From: Apricaphanius iberus
Lineage: Eukaryota > Chordata > Actinopteri > Cyprinodontiformes > Aphaniidae
Reading direction: 5' to 3'
Assembly: GCA_028564705.1 (NCBI GenBank)
Contig: JAPXFQ010001955.1
Coordinates: 62,001-126,000, forward strand
DNA length: 64,000 nucleotides
Made by a program: the position numbers and the translations under genes. Of the stretch, positions 11,826 to 22,639 are shown piece by piece. Below the pieces are notes generated by a model, which saw nothing but the letters and a program-made list of their open reading frames with translations, searched no databases and was not told where the DNA came from. How positions within the stretch are numbered: the first letter of the stretch is position 1; each line of letters opens with the position of its first letter.

Positions 11826-12274
11826 GGCCTCTAAGATACCCACTGTTTTTCCACAACAGTTTTCTGAATCACATACTACAGGGATCTGCGCAGCTGGGTG
11901 TATATATAACCATCTCCAGACCTCGCATAGCCTTAAGAGTACGGAGACTCCGTCCAGTGTTCCAATTGACTGTGACGGGGATCAAAGCTAAATTCGTCTC
12001 AGAGACAAAGCCCGGTGAGCAAAATGAATGTAATTCTTTAGTTTAAAGTGTTGGACTATATTGGAGTGCTGCCTATAACTTAGGACAAAAAACTAAAATT
12101 CTAACCTGTAGTTGTAATAATAGAGGAAATTATATTTGCTTTGCGGTCAGCCGTTTTCATTCTAAATAATTGGGAGAGCCACCTTTTCTGCTTTATCTGT
12201 CTGTGTCGGCTAACAATGTGATAATAGACAAGAACGGGTATACTAGTTACAGTCCCGTGAGTCAGTTAATACTA

Positions 12275-12590
12275 TTAGCTTTTTTCAAGCAAGATCAATT
12301 AGTTAAAAAAGGAAAACTGTGAGCTTTTCAGAAAGATCAGTTAGTGAATTAACTCTGAGCTTTTTTCAAGCAAGATCAGTTAGTAAAAAGAACTGAGCTT
12401 TTTCAGCGAGATCAGTTAGTAAAATAACTGTGAGCTTTTTTCAAGCAAGATCAGTTAGTGCAAGGAAGAACTGTGAATTTTTCAGAAAGATCAGTTAGTG
12501 AATTAACACTGTGAGCTTTTTTCAAGCAAGATCAGTTAGTGGAAGGAAGAACTGTGAACTTTTAGAGAGATCAGTTAGTGAATAAAGTAC
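12275..12590. repeat. Tandem repeat, about 8 units of 36-42 bp
   Basis: Each unit has gagctttt(tt), then (aag)c.agatcagttagt, then an A-rich spacer. Units begin near 12278, 12321, 12357, 12394, 12433, 12475, 12513 and 12555. Long (cttttttcaagcaagatc) and short (cttttcagaaagatc) versions alternate. The array lies between the candidate ERV LTR and a possible gag start. Confidence 0.85.
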
Positions 12591-12644
12591 AGCTTTGAGA
12601 TTTATATCGAGAGCAACCAGTCAAAGAGGAATTATAAATGAATA

Positions 12645-12763
12645 AATATGGGTAATGTTGAAGAAAAAGGTGATTTCTCCCAAGGGGCCCTGAAATTTGT
12701 TTTATGAATCATGTAAAAAAACAACACATAACATAATTTATAATGGTGAAATTTGTAGTTATC
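12645..12763 (+). pseudogene. Possible ERV gag start, broken
   Basis: An ATG near 12648 opens with Met-Gly-Asn, a pattern found at myristoylated retroviral Gag N-termini, but the frame meets a stop after fewer than 20 codons. The segment is cut at 12763 by the Gypsy insertion and resumes at 17745 without an intact frame. Assignment rests on position between the candidate LTR or leader and the integrase remnant, and is weak. Confidence 0.25.
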
Positions 12764-13133
12764 TGTCATGCGCCAGTGATCAGACGGATCACTGTTGGGA
12801 AGATGGATGTTCCAACCGCAGAGCGAGGCAGGAGCCGAAGGTCTCTCGGGAACAGGGATGGAGGACGAGGTTGGAGCAGGGAAACCAGAGAAGTTACAAC
12901 TGGCTGCCTGGAGCAGATTCCTAACTGCAGGAAGCAGATGGAGTCTAGAACAGAACGTAGATGATGCGCTAGTGCGGATCGGGAGCTAAGCCACAGAGCA
13001 AGGCTGATGACTGAGCATCGCAGAGGTGAGTGAATGGAGCTTTTGAGTGTCTGGATGAAGAGATCCAGCCAATGGTTGGAGAGGATCACATCAGGAGCAG
13101 CTGCTCTTGGTTGATTCTGATGATCTCTTGACA
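12764..13133 (-). repeat. Gypsy 3' LTR
   Basis: Starts TGTCA and ends TGACA. It matches 17370-17739 except at four substitutions: near 12768, one in the 'gaggttg(g/t)agcag' block, one in 'cagaacgt(a/g)gatg', and one near 13107. Its element-5' end contains the last codons and the stop of pol. No AATAAA was seen. Confidence 0.95.
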
Positions 13134-16100
13134 GGACCCCCCCCTCGAGGCCCGGCCCCTGAAGGGCCCGGACGATCTTGGTGAAGACGGTGGAAGTCCT
13201 TGATGAGGGTGGAGTCCAGAATATGGCGGGACGGAACCCACGAGCGTTCCTCTGGAACATATCCCTGCCAGTCCACCAGGTACTGGAATCCTCTTCCCCG
13301 AGGACGGGAATCAAGGATGCGCCGAACCGTGTAGGCTGGACCCCCATCGATGAGACGAGGAGGTGGTGGGCGAGCCTCCGGGGGGGGGAGAGGTGAGGTA
13401 AGGTGGCGTTTGAACAGGGAGCAGTGGAAGACCGGGTGAATCTTCAGGGACGCTGGGAGTCGGAGGCGAAAGGTGACCGAGTTGATGCGTCGGATGATTG
13501 GATAGGGACCCACGAAGCGGGGGGTCGATTTTTGAGGCCCCGAGGGCAATCGGAGGTGCCGTGTGGAGAGCCAGACAAGGTCTCCGGGCCGGAACGCGGG
13601 ACAGGGTCGGTGACGCTGGCGATGTTGAGCCACGTACCCGGCGTTATCGCGCTTAATTGAAGCTTTAGCCCGGATCCACGCAGCCTTGGCTCGGTGGATG
13701 AACGATTGGGCTGCTGGGACCTCCACTTCAGGTTCCTGGTGGGAGAATAGGGGAGGCTGATAGCCGTTGCAGACCTCAAATGGTGACAACCCAGTGGCGG
13801 ATGAGACATGCATGTTTAGGCACAATTCAGCCCAAGGCAGTACCCGTGGCCAGGAAGTGGGCTGCGAGGCGACAAAGCAGCGGAGGTACTTTCCCACCAT
13901 CTGATTGGCCCTCTCTGTCTGTCCATTGGTCTCTGGGTGGTAGCCAGAAGAAAGGCTTGCGGTGGCACCAATGAGCCGACAGAAGGCCTTCCAGAACCGT
14001 GCTGTGAACTGGGGGCCTCTATCGGAGACGATTTCCTGGGGGAAGCCATGGAGCCGCACTATGTTCTCGAGGACCAGCTCTGCTGTCCCCTTGGCCGTGG
14101 GCAGGCCAGGCAGGGCGACCAGATGGACTGCCTTGGAGAAGCGGTCCACAAAGGTTGCAATGGTGGTCATGCCGCCAGCAGGAGGCAGCCCAGTGACAAA
14201 GTCTACCCCGATATGTGACCATGGTCGAGATGGGACTGGTAGAGGACGGAGTACACCGGTCCCGGGCTGAGTAGGGGATTTTGCTCTGGCACAAACCGAG
14301 CAGGCGCTGACGAAGGTTTCGACATCCCTCCCCATGGTGGGCCACCACAGGGCACGGCGGATGAACCAAAGAGTCCTCTTCACCCCCGCATGACCAGCCA
14401 CCGGTGACCCGTGGCCCCATAGGAGGGCCTCCTGACGGCAGCGGGTTGGGACATAGAGGCGGTTGGCCGGCGTTTCGGGTGGTGCTGGTTCGTGGGCCAG
14501 AGCCGATCGGATGGAATCCTCTAAAGGCCATCGGAGGGCGGCCAGGACCTTATGTGGAGGGATGATAGGAACTGGTTGGGATGGTATGGGGTCCTGGGAG
14601 AAGCACCGAGAGAGAGCGTCGGCCTTCCCATTCTTTGAACCAGGTCGATAGGAGATGTGAAAGTTGTAGTGTTCAAATAGGTGCGCCCACCGGGCCTGAC
14701 GGGGGTTCAGTTGTTTAGCGTTCCGGATGTGGATGAGGTTTTGATGGTCAGTCCAGATCAGAAACGGTTCTGACGTGCCCATGAGCCAGTGGCGCCACTC
14801 CTCCAGAGCCCACTTGATGGCCAGAAGTTCACGGTCACCAACCCCATAGCGTTGTTGTGCAGGCGCGAACTTCCGAGAGAAGAAGCAGCATGGGTGGAGC
14901 TTCTGGTCCGGACCCTGTTGGGACAGTACGGCGCCAGCACCGACCTCTGAGGCATCCACCTCAACAGTAAATGACTTGGTGGGATCCGGATGGAGTAGGA
15001 TTGGCGCCGCAGTGAAGAGCCGGAGCAGTCTGTGAAATGCCCTCTTGGCCTCCGGGGGCAGGTGAAATGGGCGCGGCTGTGCAGTTGGTCTGGTCAGATC
15101 TGTGAGTGGAGCCACGATAGAGCTATAGTTGCGGATGAACAGCCGATAAAAATGAGCAAAGCCGAGGAAGGACTGCAACCGTTTTAGTGTGGTAGGAAGC
15201 GGCCAGTTGGTTACTGCGGACACCATCTGAGGGTCCATGGCCACACCGTCGGGTGAGATGACATAACCCAAAAACGTGGTGGAGCGCTCGTGAAAGGCAC
15301 ACTTCTCTAATTTACAGTAGAGGTGATTCTGGAGGAGTCGTTTGAGGACGGCGCGGACATGCCTGGTGTGGTCCACCTCTGACGTGCAATAGACCAAGAT
15401 GTCGTCTAAGTAGACATACACCCACCGTCCCAGCATGTCTCTGAGAACGTCGTTCAGAAGGTGTTGAAAGACTGCTGGACTGTTACACAGGCCAAAAGGC
15501 ATGACTTGGTACTCCCAGTGGCCGGTGGGAGTGCTGAACGCCGTCTTCCACTCATCACCCTCTCTAATACGGACTAGGTTGTATGCGTTCCGCAGGTCGA
15601 GGCGAGTAAAGACAGAGGCTTTGGACAGAGAGTCTAACACAGTATTAACCAGAGGAAGTGGATGACGATCTTTAATGGTCACTTTATTTAGGCCCCGGTA
15701 ATCAATACAGGGCCGGAGGGTCCCCTCCTTCTTTTTAACAAAGAAGAACCCCGCCGACGCCGGAGAGGTAGATGGGCGGATGAATCCCTGTTTGAGAGCT
15801 TCTGAGATGTAGGCCTCCATCTGTGTTGTCTCCTCTTGTGAGAGTGGAAATTGGCGGCCACGCGGGGGCGCCGCCCCTGGCAGGAGATCGATGGCCATGT
15901 CATAGGAGCGATGGGGTGGTAGTTGAGAGGCTCTCTTCTTGCTGAAGACTTCAGCGAGATCCCGGTATGGGGGGGGGATCCCCTCCAGGGCCGGGACTGG
16001 ATCGACCTCCGTTCCCCTGGTGGACGTTGGGCGGAGACAGCGGGGTGAGCAGGACGGACCCCAGCCGAGGATCTGCTGTGTGGACCAGGAGATCTGGGGG

Positions 16101-16528
16101 TCATGTGTTCTGAACCAGGGGTATCCCAGGATGAGTGGTGTGGAACAGGAAACGATGACCAGGAAGCTGATGAGTTCAGTATGATCACCGATCCACATCG
16201 GAACCTCAGTGGTGCGGTGTGTGATGGGGCTGGGTTGCAGCGGCCGGCCATCGATGGAGGTCACCGGTATGGGTCGCTGTAACAGCTGCAGAGGCAGTTT
16301 TAGTCTCTCCACCAGCTGAGTGGAGATGAAGTTCTCTGCTGCACCGGTATCCAGCAGCGCAGAGCATGTGTGGTCTGGATCAGGGTGGAGGAGCTGGACG
16401 GAGAGGAGGAAACTGTTAGGTATTGTGGTGCCAGATGAAATTCCTCCTACCTTCACCTGGCCTGATCTTTTACTGGTCGGAGCGAACAGTGACGCCAGGC
16501 ATGCGCTGGAGACCCACAGTAGGCGCAT
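13091..16528 (-). CDS. pol: Gypsy Pol: protease, RT, RNase H, integrase, chromodomain
   Basis: 1145 residues from the first Met; in vivo it is probably made by frameshift from gag, since a TAG lies just upstream in this frame. Protease DTGA starts at residue 60. RT spans about 200-400, with LDLRNAY near 310 and catalytic YLDD at 373-376. RNase H spans about 520-640 (D525, E567, D594). The integrase zinc domain HX4H...CX2C lies near 705-747. The integrase core has D776, D836 and E872, a D-X35-E spacing. A GPY motif is at 1007-1009, and a chromodomain follows at about 1066-1116 ([10 protein letters not shown] ... YLVDWQGY). All catalytic residues checked are present and no frameshift or stop occurs. 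The last 14 codons and the stop lie inside the 3' LTR. The order places it in the chromovirus branch, and the self-primer layout suggests Tf1/sushi. Confidence 0.95.
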   Translation of the reverse strand: MRLLWVSSACLASLFAPTSKRSGQVKVGGISSGTTIPNSFLLSVQLLHPDPDHTCSALLDTGAAENFISTQLVERLKLPLQLLQRPIPVTSIDGRPLQPSPITHRTTEVPMWIGDHTELISFLVIVSCSTPLILGYPWFRTHDPQISWSTQQILGWGPSCSPRCLRPTSTRGTEVDPVPALEGIPPPYRDLAEVFSKKRASQLPPHRSYDMAIDLLPGAAPPRGRQFPLSQEETTQMEAYISEALKQGFIRPSTSPASAGFFFVKKKEGTLRPCIDYRGLNKVTIKDRHPLPLVNTVLDSLSKASVFTRLDLRNAYNLVRIREGDEWKTAFSTPTGHWEYQVMPFGLCNSPAVFQHLLNDVLRDMLGRWVYVYLDDILVYCTSEVDHTRHVRAVLKRLLQNHLYCKLEKCAFHERSTTFLGYVISPDGVAMDPQMVSAVTNWPLPTTLKRLQSFLGFAHFYRLFIRNYSSIVAPLTDLTRPTAQPRPFHLPPEAKRAFHRLLRLFTAAPILLHPDPTKSFTVEVDASEVGAGAVLSQQGPDQKLHPCCFFSRKFAPAQQRYGVGDRELLAIKWALEEWRHWLMGTSEPFLIWTDHQNLIHIRNAKQLNPRQARWAHLFEHYNFHISYRPGSKNGKADALSRCFSQDPIPSQPVPIIPPHKVLAALRWPLEDSIRSALAHEPAPPETPANRLYVPTRCRQEALLWGHGSPVAGHAGVKRTLWFIRRALWWPTMGRDVETFVSACSVCARAKSPTQPGTGVLRPLPVPSRPWSHIGVDFVTGLPPAGGMTTIATFVDRFSKAVHLVALPGLPTAKGTAELVLENIVRLHGFPQEIVSDRGPQFTARFWKAFCRLIGATASLSSGYHPETNGQTERANQMVGKYLRCFVASQPTSWPRVLPWAELCLNMHVSSATGLSPFEVCNGYQPPLFSHQEPEVEVPAAQSFIHRAKAAWIRAKASIKRDNAGYVAQHRQRHRPCPAFRPGDLVWLSTRHLRLPSGPQKSTPRFVGPYPIIRRINSVTFRLRLPASLKIHPVFHCSLFKRHLTSPLPPPEARPPPPRLIDGGPAYTVRRILDSRPRGRGFQYLVDWQGYVPEERSWVPSRHILDSTLIKDFHRLHQDRPGPSGAGPRGGGPVKRSSESTKSSCS
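13134..13150 (-). promoter_or_regulatory. Polypurine tract
   Basis: The minus strand reads GAG followed by seven further G residues and TCC, directly upstream of the 3' LTR. It is the expected position for the plus-strand primer of an LTR retrotransposon. Confidence 0.6.
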
Positions 16529-17367
16529 AATCTCTCTCTACGCCTCCTCTCCTTCTCCTCAGGGGGCAGATGGCCGAGCTGCATGGGCTCCTCTTGTTCC
16601 TCCGGACGGGGGCGTGGCGTGCTAGAGCTGGCCTCAGCTGAGCGGGACTGAAAGGGGCGGTGCGTTGGAGAGCGGGCCGGTTGCTTGGGGCGGCACATTA
16701 CATGCCGGTCAATCTCGAGTGCCAGAGTCACTGCTGCATCGAGCGTCTTGGGAGCCTCCCGGCCCACCATCTCATCTTTAATGTAGCCGGCCAACCCCTC
16801 CAGGAAGATGGACTTCAGCGCGCCGTCGCCCCAGGACAGTTTGGCGGCCAGGGTGCGGAATTCGGCGGCGAACAGGTGAACCGGCTGGTTGCGCTGACGC
16901 AGGTGAAGAAGCTGACCCTCCGTGTCAACCTCGCTGCGCGGCTGGGCGAAGGTCTTCCGGATTTCCGCTACGAACAGCGAGTAGTCATTGCACAATGGTG
17001 ACTTCTGATTATAGAGCGCTGCGGCCCACTCCTGCGCTCTCCCGGACAGCAGCGAGGTAAGCAGGGCCACCCTGGAAGCCGGCACAGCGTACATGACTGG
17101 CTGGCATTCGAATAACATGTCCAGGGTTGCAATCAGACTGTCGGGTTTTCCGTCAGAGCCGTTCCATTTGTCTGGGAGACAAACCCGTGGTTCGACGGTG
17201 GGAGACGGCCGTTGCTGGAGCATCTTGACGAGCCCAGCCAGACGGATGTGGGCTTCGGAGATGGTCTCCAGCTTGGAGTTGAGACGTTCAACCAGGCTCC
17301 TCAGATGGACCACCTCGGCACGGAGGGTTTCTAGCTCCGCTGGAACATTAGTCGTGGGCTCAGTCAT
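16453..17367 (-). CDS. gag: Gypsy Gag (capsid-nucleocapsid)
   Basis: 304 residues. A probable coiled coil spans about residues 8-55 ([20 protein letters not shown]). A capsid-like helical region follows (about 60-230), then a basic and Pro-rich linker, then one CCHC zinc knuckle, [14 protein letters not shown], at 281-294. The protein would form the particle that packages the element RNA. The ATG is the first after the LTR, only 3 nt from it, and overlaps the predicted self-primer site, so there is almost no 5' leader after the LTR; the leader must lie in R-U5. The frame ends at 16453 and overlaps pol, which lies in the -1 frame, by under 90 nt. I saw no canonical X-XXY-YYZ slippery heptamer in the overlap, so how pol is expressed is open. 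Sushi-class Gag is the known ancestor of mammalian PEG10 and RTL genes. Confidence 0.9.
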   Translation of the reverse strand: MTEPTTNVPAELETLRAEVVHLRSLVERLNSKLETISEAHIRLAGLVKMLQQRPSPTVEPRVCLPDKWNGSDGKPDSLIATLDMLFECQPVMYAVPASRVALLTSLLSGRAQEWAAALYNQKSPLCNDYSLFVAEIRKTFAQPRSEVDTEGQLLHLRQRNQPVHLFAAEFRTLAAKLSWGDGALKSIFLEGLAGYIKDEMVGREAPKTLDAAVTLALEIDRHVMCRPKQPARSPTHRPFQSRSAEASSSTPRPRPEEQEEPMQLGHLPPEEKERRRRERLCAYCGSPAHAWRHCSLRPVKDQAR

Positions 17368-17368
17368 C
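17358..17368 (-). promoter_or_regulatory. Predicted self-primer binding site
   Basis: One nucleotide after the 5' LTR, the minus strand reads GATGACTGAGC. Its exact reverse complement GCTCAGTCATC occurs in the LTR (17622 down to 17612). No sequence starting TGG that would pair with a tRNA 3' end follows the LTR. Tf1 of fission yeast uses this layout: the first 11 nt of the RNA fold back, anneal and prime reverse transcription. The gag ATG lies inside the site. Confidence 0.75.
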
Positions 17369-17369
17369 C

Positions 17370-17739
17370 TGTCCTGCGCCAGTGATCAGACGGATCACTG
17401 TTGGGAAGATGGATGTTCCAACCGCAGAGCGAGGCAGGAGCCGAAGGTCTCTCGGGAACAGGGATGGAGGACGAGGTTGTAGCAGGGAAACCAGAGAAGT
17501 TACAACTGGCTGCCTGGAGCAGATTCCTAACTGCAGGAAGCAGATGGAGTCTAGAACAGAACGTGGATGATGCGCTAGTGCGGATCGGGAGCTAAGCCAC
17601 AGAGCAAGGCTGATGACTGAGCATCGCAGAGGTGAGTGAATGGAGCTTTTGAGTGTCTGGATGAAGAGATCCAGCCAATGGTTGGAGAGGATCACATCAG
17701 GAGCAGCTGCTCCTGGTTGATTCTGATGATCTCTTGACA
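17370..17739 (-). repeat. Gypsy 5' LTR
   Basis: Pairs with 12764-13133 and is flanked on its outer side by TTATC. The 11-nt sequence at 17612-17622 (plus strand GATGACTGAGC) is the predicted 5' end of R, because it is complementary to the primer site at 17358-17368. A weak TATA-like CTCAAAAGC lies about 25-30 bp upstream of that point on the minus strand. Confidence 0.95.
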
Positions 17740-17744
17740 TTATC

Positions 17745-18250
17745 TACCATGTGAATGTGAAACACATGTTTTTCCTGAAGGTGGGTCTCTTAGTCATACT
17801 CAATTGACGAAACTTAGAAACAGTCTAGAAAAGATAAAAGCAAGTGTTATAAAAAGAAAACACTTATATTAGAAAGAATACAGCAAGTGATGTTGAAAGA
17901 AAATAATTTAAAGTGCAAAGATATTCTAAACGGATAAGATGGATGGATGTTTGTAATTCTGGGAAGCAGAACATTTGAAAAAAGACAATCTGTGAAGCTG
18001 CTATAAATTAGCAGGCAACATTCTACCTCTGACTGAAGTGCCCCTGAAATATCAGCCACTTGTCCCCAGTACTGCAGTACTTGCCCACACCTAATTATCA
18101 CAAGCGTACTTTTCTTTCACTCTTTTCTTCTTATGTAGGATTGACAGGTGGATGTGTCAAAAGAAGGGAATAGGTCACTACATTAGCATATTAAGGTCAT
18201 TAAGGGCTCAAAATTAGGGCTCAAATTTTTTTTAGTTATTTACCAAACAT
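17745..18250 (+). other. ERV-flank sequence right of the Gypsy insertion
   Basis: Continues the sequence broken at 12763. AT-rich, stops in all frames, no recognisable domain. Most of the retroviral gag and pol appears to be lost between here and the integrase remnant. Confidence 0.4.
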
Positions 18251-18790
18251 TTGTCAGACATTCATTCTCAGGTTGAACCAGCTTTTCCCCGCCAGGCAGA
18301 GGCCCAGCTTCATAAACTCCAGCCCGCAGATTATATACTGATCAAGAGCTTCAAAAGAAAGAGATGGAACCATCAATGCTGGGTGGACCCATACCAGTTC
18401 CTCCTGACGACCAAGATGGCAGTGAAGGTTGCTGAATGTGCCACCTGGATCCAAGCTTCACATTGCAGGAAGGTTCCAGCCCCCTCTGCCGTCACCAGTG
18501 CACTCAAGCACAATCAGTAAGGAAATCTGTGCCCTAACTACCACACGTAGCGTGCCAAGCTACCAACCCATCTCATCATGGCTGACCTCTCCCAGCTCCC
18601 TGAGACTGGCAGACTCTCAGCAAGGCCGGCAAAACACAAAGATAAACCGAGCAGCAACAAGCCAAAGAGAACAGAGAACAGCAAGACACATAGTGGACGC
18701 CAACCAGCTGGAACACACAAGAGATCATAACGTCCTCGCACCCTTCAGTGAATATAACTCAATTTCATATAGTTTTGTTTCCGTGTAGAT
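18251..18790 (+). pseudogene. Endogenous retrovirus pol remnant (integrase C-terminus)
   Basis: The plus-strand frame carries a gammaretrovirus-like integrase C-terminal domain: LQPADYILIK, then a WxDPYQFLLTT segment, then ATWIQASHCRKVPAP (about 18320-18480). This matches the conserved order seen in MLV-related integrases, where the tail helps bind DNA and chromatin proteins. The zinc and DDE domains are missing and the reading frames around it are short. A second frame, 18429-18788, might be what is left of an env start, but no Env motif was seen. Together with the candidate LTR at 11.6 kb it suggests an internally deleted ERV of about 2 kb, not counting the Gypsy element. Confidence 0.6.
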
Positions 18791-18794
18791 TGTA

Positions 18795-19290
18795 AAAGAA
18801 TTCAATTGTTTAAATTTTTGTGCAGTAACAAGCAAGTTTATTTTTAACTAATTATTTTATTAGTGATTTTTCTAATTAAAATTCTCTTTGATTAAATCTT
18901 TTTAAATGTTGCCAAAATATTCAGATTAAATATATTTATAGGAATAAAATGTAGATGCTGTACATTTTAATTTAGAAAAACATGTTAATATAAAAATTTG
19001 AATTAAATTAAAATCTATAATTACTTTTTTAATATTCATTTTTTGATGTTTTAACCTTTAGAGAATCTGATGCTTTAGTTTAACCTTACTATTTTGTTTG
19101 AGCTTCATATTGTCTCGGCCACAATTAATAATTACCTCTGATTGATTTTTAGGATCAGGCAAATAAACTCTGCCTCCTTTTCCAGATTAGAAGAAATCTT
19201 GATTGGAATGCTGTTATTGTGCGTAGTGGATTTTTATCAGAAAGATTAAAAATCTGCTAAAGGCCTAATAAGACTTTGGGCCGGCCCTGC
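18795..19290. other. Very AT-rich sequence, nothing supported
   Basis: Long A/T runs, no frame, no LTR matching 11.6 kb and no recognised repeat. Confidence 0.5.
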
Positions 19291-19676
19291 ACCAAGGATC
19301 TTACGTCACCAACATCCACTCATGCTGCCGCACCTGGGTAACAGTAAAAATAAAACCAGCACAACCATCCAAAAGCATCTGACATCCAAAACTACTTTTT
19401 AGAACTACAGATGCCATCTTTGCACTATTCAAGGACAGAGAGAGCTCCTCGCTCTCCAGTTGCTTAAAAATGCCAGCAGAATTCCCGATCTTCCTCAATC
19501 TAAGATCTGATACTGTATCCACCGGCAGTCCACGGCCCTGGCGCGCACACACAAAGGCCAGCACAAGGACGGCACACTCGAGATCTACAGCCCAAGTCTT
19601 CTGTTGCAGCAAGCACCAGCACAGGAAGAAGTTACTCCTCACTGGCCTGGCAGGGTTGTCTCAATTCATGCACCTG

Positions 19677-19912
19677 CAGTCCTCCCATGCTGTGCCTGCG
19701 GTCCTCCTCCCAACACTCCCTTGCTGTGCCCGCCGTCCTCCTCCTGCGGTCCTCCTCCCAACGCTCCCTTGCTGTGCCCGCCGTCCTCCTCCTGCGGTCC
19801 TCCTCCCAACGCTCCCTTGCTGTGCCAGGCGTCCTCCTCCCGCAGTCCTCCTCCCAACGCTCTCTTGCTGTGCCCGCCGTCCTTGTCCTGCGGCCCTCCT
19901 CCCAACGCTCTT
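19677..19912. repeat. Minisatellite, 48-bp unit, about 5 copies
   Basis: The landmark (g/a)g(t/c)cctcctcccaac recurs at 19701, 19749, 19797, 19845 and 19893, exactly 48 bp apart. Because 48 is a multiple of 3, frames stay open on both strands here (CPPSSSCGPPPNA-type repeats). These frames are probably not genes. GC-rich, unlike its surroundings. Confidence 0.9.
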
Positions 19913-19929
19913 AGAAAATATTGAGCTGG

Positions 19930-22620
19930 ACTTCAATGGGTCAGCAATTTGTCACTGTTTTGCCCCATGGATAACTTTCATTTTCATGGCCTGCTCTAAA
20001 GCTTTGCATCATTGTAGCTACTAAGATTTCCTAGTTTTATTCTTCTGAACTGTATTTTTAAAATTTTTAGCACCTTTTTCTTCCTCATCTGGCCTATGCT
20101 GAAGGAAAAAGCAACTGTTATGTTGCCACTTCTCATGATTTCATAAGCTTTAATCACCAGGTTGCTTGTCTGTTATGTTTTTAGTTCCTTGATTCTCCAC
20201 GTGGTTTTGCGGCAGTCTATTTATATTTTCGCTCACTTGTCACCTTGATATTTGTTGTGCCATGGTACAGTTAATGTTTCTGATAGAGATAGGAGCTGCA
20301 AGAAAAGTGCTCCTTCAAATGTTTTGTGTTTATTTTGTTATCCTTCCCTCACCGTCTTTCTCTTCATCTGTAAGAACCCAGCCAAGTTTACACACTGCAA
20401 AGAGAGCGAGAGGCTTCAGACAAACAGCTTTGCTGTCCTTAACGTAAACACCAGCACTTAAACTAGACCAAATATTTACCTTCTACCCCTGTTCATCCCT
20501 CAGTTCAGATTCACAAAGCCACACGCCAGCTGATGCAAATCGCAGCTAGTTGTATCAATAATTTTGTGAAAATTTGACAATATTTACATGTGTTTTATCA
20601 TGAGAGCTTGCACATAGCTGACAAACCTAAATCTTGAAAGTATTGTTAAATGCCTAAAAACACCAAAGACTGACAGTAAAATACAAACACTATCGTCTTA
20701 TTTTTTTATTTTCAAAATATCTCTCTTACACTTAAAACTGCTGCTCACACACTTGTTTTTAAACACACACACACAGTAGGCGCTTGGCTGTTTGTTTTCA
20801 CAATCTTTTTAAAAATAAAAAACTCTCTGTTGCACTCTCAGTCTGAAACACACATACACACAAACTGATTCTTCCCAGATGGCTCCTTATGTGAAAGGAT
20901 ATGCTTTGGTTTAAATAGCCGATGCACTGATTTACACTTCAACACTCTTGCAGATAAGATGACTTATTTACAGGAGTTACTTATATTTCTTCCACATGAC
21001 TGTATGCGTGTTGAGCTCTCAATGCTCATTGTGCTTTTGTGTTTGTATAGGGGCACAGCTTTTGTTTGCCTCTATCAGTCACTGCATCACTCTCTTCCTG
21101 TGCCTTGTGCAGGAAGGGTCCAAGTCCAGACGATTTGGGTTGCTCACTTTGTCCGTGTCCATTTAAGTAGATCTGACCTGACTGCCTGGGCTCCACCATT
21201 GAGTTTGTACCGAGGTCTGACTCGCTGATCTTCACTAGCCAGACAGTGCTACAGTGCTGAAGACTGGCTGATGATTAAAGAGTCTACAAAGTTAGAAGAT
21301 TATATAAAACCTCAAATTAAACACCACCAGCAACCACCATCGGGAATCACTCTGTTTCCTTCTGAAGTAATGCTCCCTCTTTTGTTGTATCATCAGCTTA
21401 AAATTCTGTATGGACAATTCTGTTCTGAAGTCTGCAGTCATCAGCGGGATGGATATCATTATAGCTTTGTGCTGTGAATGAGCAAATAATTCTTTTTCTA
21501 TAGGGCTGAATAGTTTTAGAACATGAACTTAAATTTTTAAAAGATAATTGGGTGCACAAGTTTGAATTTGCTGTAGATTTTTTTCCTAACCCACAAGGGG
21601 AGACAATCAGTGGGTTTAACATGCAATTAGAGAAAACCGAATTATTGCCGTTAGTCTGACTAAAGTTTGACTTTTAAACGCTTCTAGTGACTTTTAAAAC
21701 TCATCACAAGAAATCCTGAAAAAAACTTTGCAGATGGCAAGCAACGTATGATGTATACTAAATATGCCGTTTTTTTTTTAACCAAGTAGTAAAAATCAAA
21801 CAAAAACTATAATAATTTTGATTTAATATATCTCAGTTTTTTTTTTTTTTTCAGACTTAGAAATTTAGTTTGAAAGGTTTTGGAATTCCACTTGTTATTT
21901 GATATCTTAGTATTCACCAGGTAAAAAAATATAATGGTCTCTTCTTGAAGACAAGGTTTTCAGAGATTGTAAAAGACATTTTGTGCAGATACTGCAACTT
22001 TTTCTTCTTTGCTAAAGAACCATTAAACTCCGTGGCACAAATTATAAAGTTAAGAGGGACACATTGATACATGATAAAGATTATAAAGATAGAAGTTAAC
22101 ATACAGCCCTGAGTTCATTTCTGTAAAATTTGTCTGAGCGCCTGATTGTCAGATAAATCCAGGGAGATTGCTTAGTGTTGTGATAACAGCAAAGTCCTTC
22201 TGATTTCTTAATTTTATGTTTGTAGTCATGATTATTTAATTTTTTGCAAGTGTGTTTTAATTAATTTTGGTAGGAAGGCATCTGCTCTCTGTCATTAGTT
22301 GATTGTCAAAGGTTCAATTGTGATAGTATTTAGTTAATTTTTTTTGTTCAGACTTCTAGGCAATCATACATTACTTTGCATTTTTTTAGTATAATGCAAA
22401 GTTACCAATTACATGATTAAACACTGAACAATGTGCAAGTTACTGTATTTCCCTTTTAATAGTTTTGTTTTTATTAATTGCTGCATTAAGAATGTTAAGT
22501 TATTGTAGTAATTTTCCCTATGTTCATTTGAATGCAAATACTATGAAGGTAAATCTATTGGTAAATCAGCTCAACCATGAATATTTTTCTCTAGCTGTCA
22601 CTACTTGCAGCCCATATATT
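19930..22620. other. Non-coding sequence, nothing firm
   Basis: AT-rich with a short CA run at 20763-20776 and poly-T near 21835-21852. The frame at 20959-21228 (89 codons) has no recognisable product. No RNA gene was seen. Confidence 0.45.
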
Positions 22621-22639
22621 TTTTCTGATGTGATTGTGA

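Larger units (their letters stand above)
12764..17739 (-). mobile_element. Complete Ty3/Gypsy chromodomain element, Tf1/sushi-like
   Basis: 4976 bp bounded by two 370-bp LTRs and by the 5-bp target duplication TTATC (12759-12763 and 17740-17744). The order on the minus strand is LTR, self-primer site, gag, pol (protease, RT, RNase H, integrase, chromodomain), G-rich tract, LTR. The two LTRs differ at only 4 of 370 positions by eye. Both frames are open throughout, so insertion is recent and activity is possible. Members of this group copy their RNA inside a Gag particle and integrate the cDNA with a DDE integrase; the chromodomain is thought to direct integration to marked chromatin. The element lies inside a decayed ERV. 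Confidence 0.95.

Noticed and set aside
12275..12590. CRISPR-like array
   Set aside because: Units are tandem without unique spacers, and the context is vertebrate.
12766..13347. 193-codon minus frame over the LTR and pol end
   Set aside because: It overlaps pol in another frame and crosses the LTR boundary; a shadow.
19470..20024. 184-codon frame and several overlapping frames on both strands
   Set aside because: They owe their length to the 48-bp minisatellite; no domain outside the repeat.
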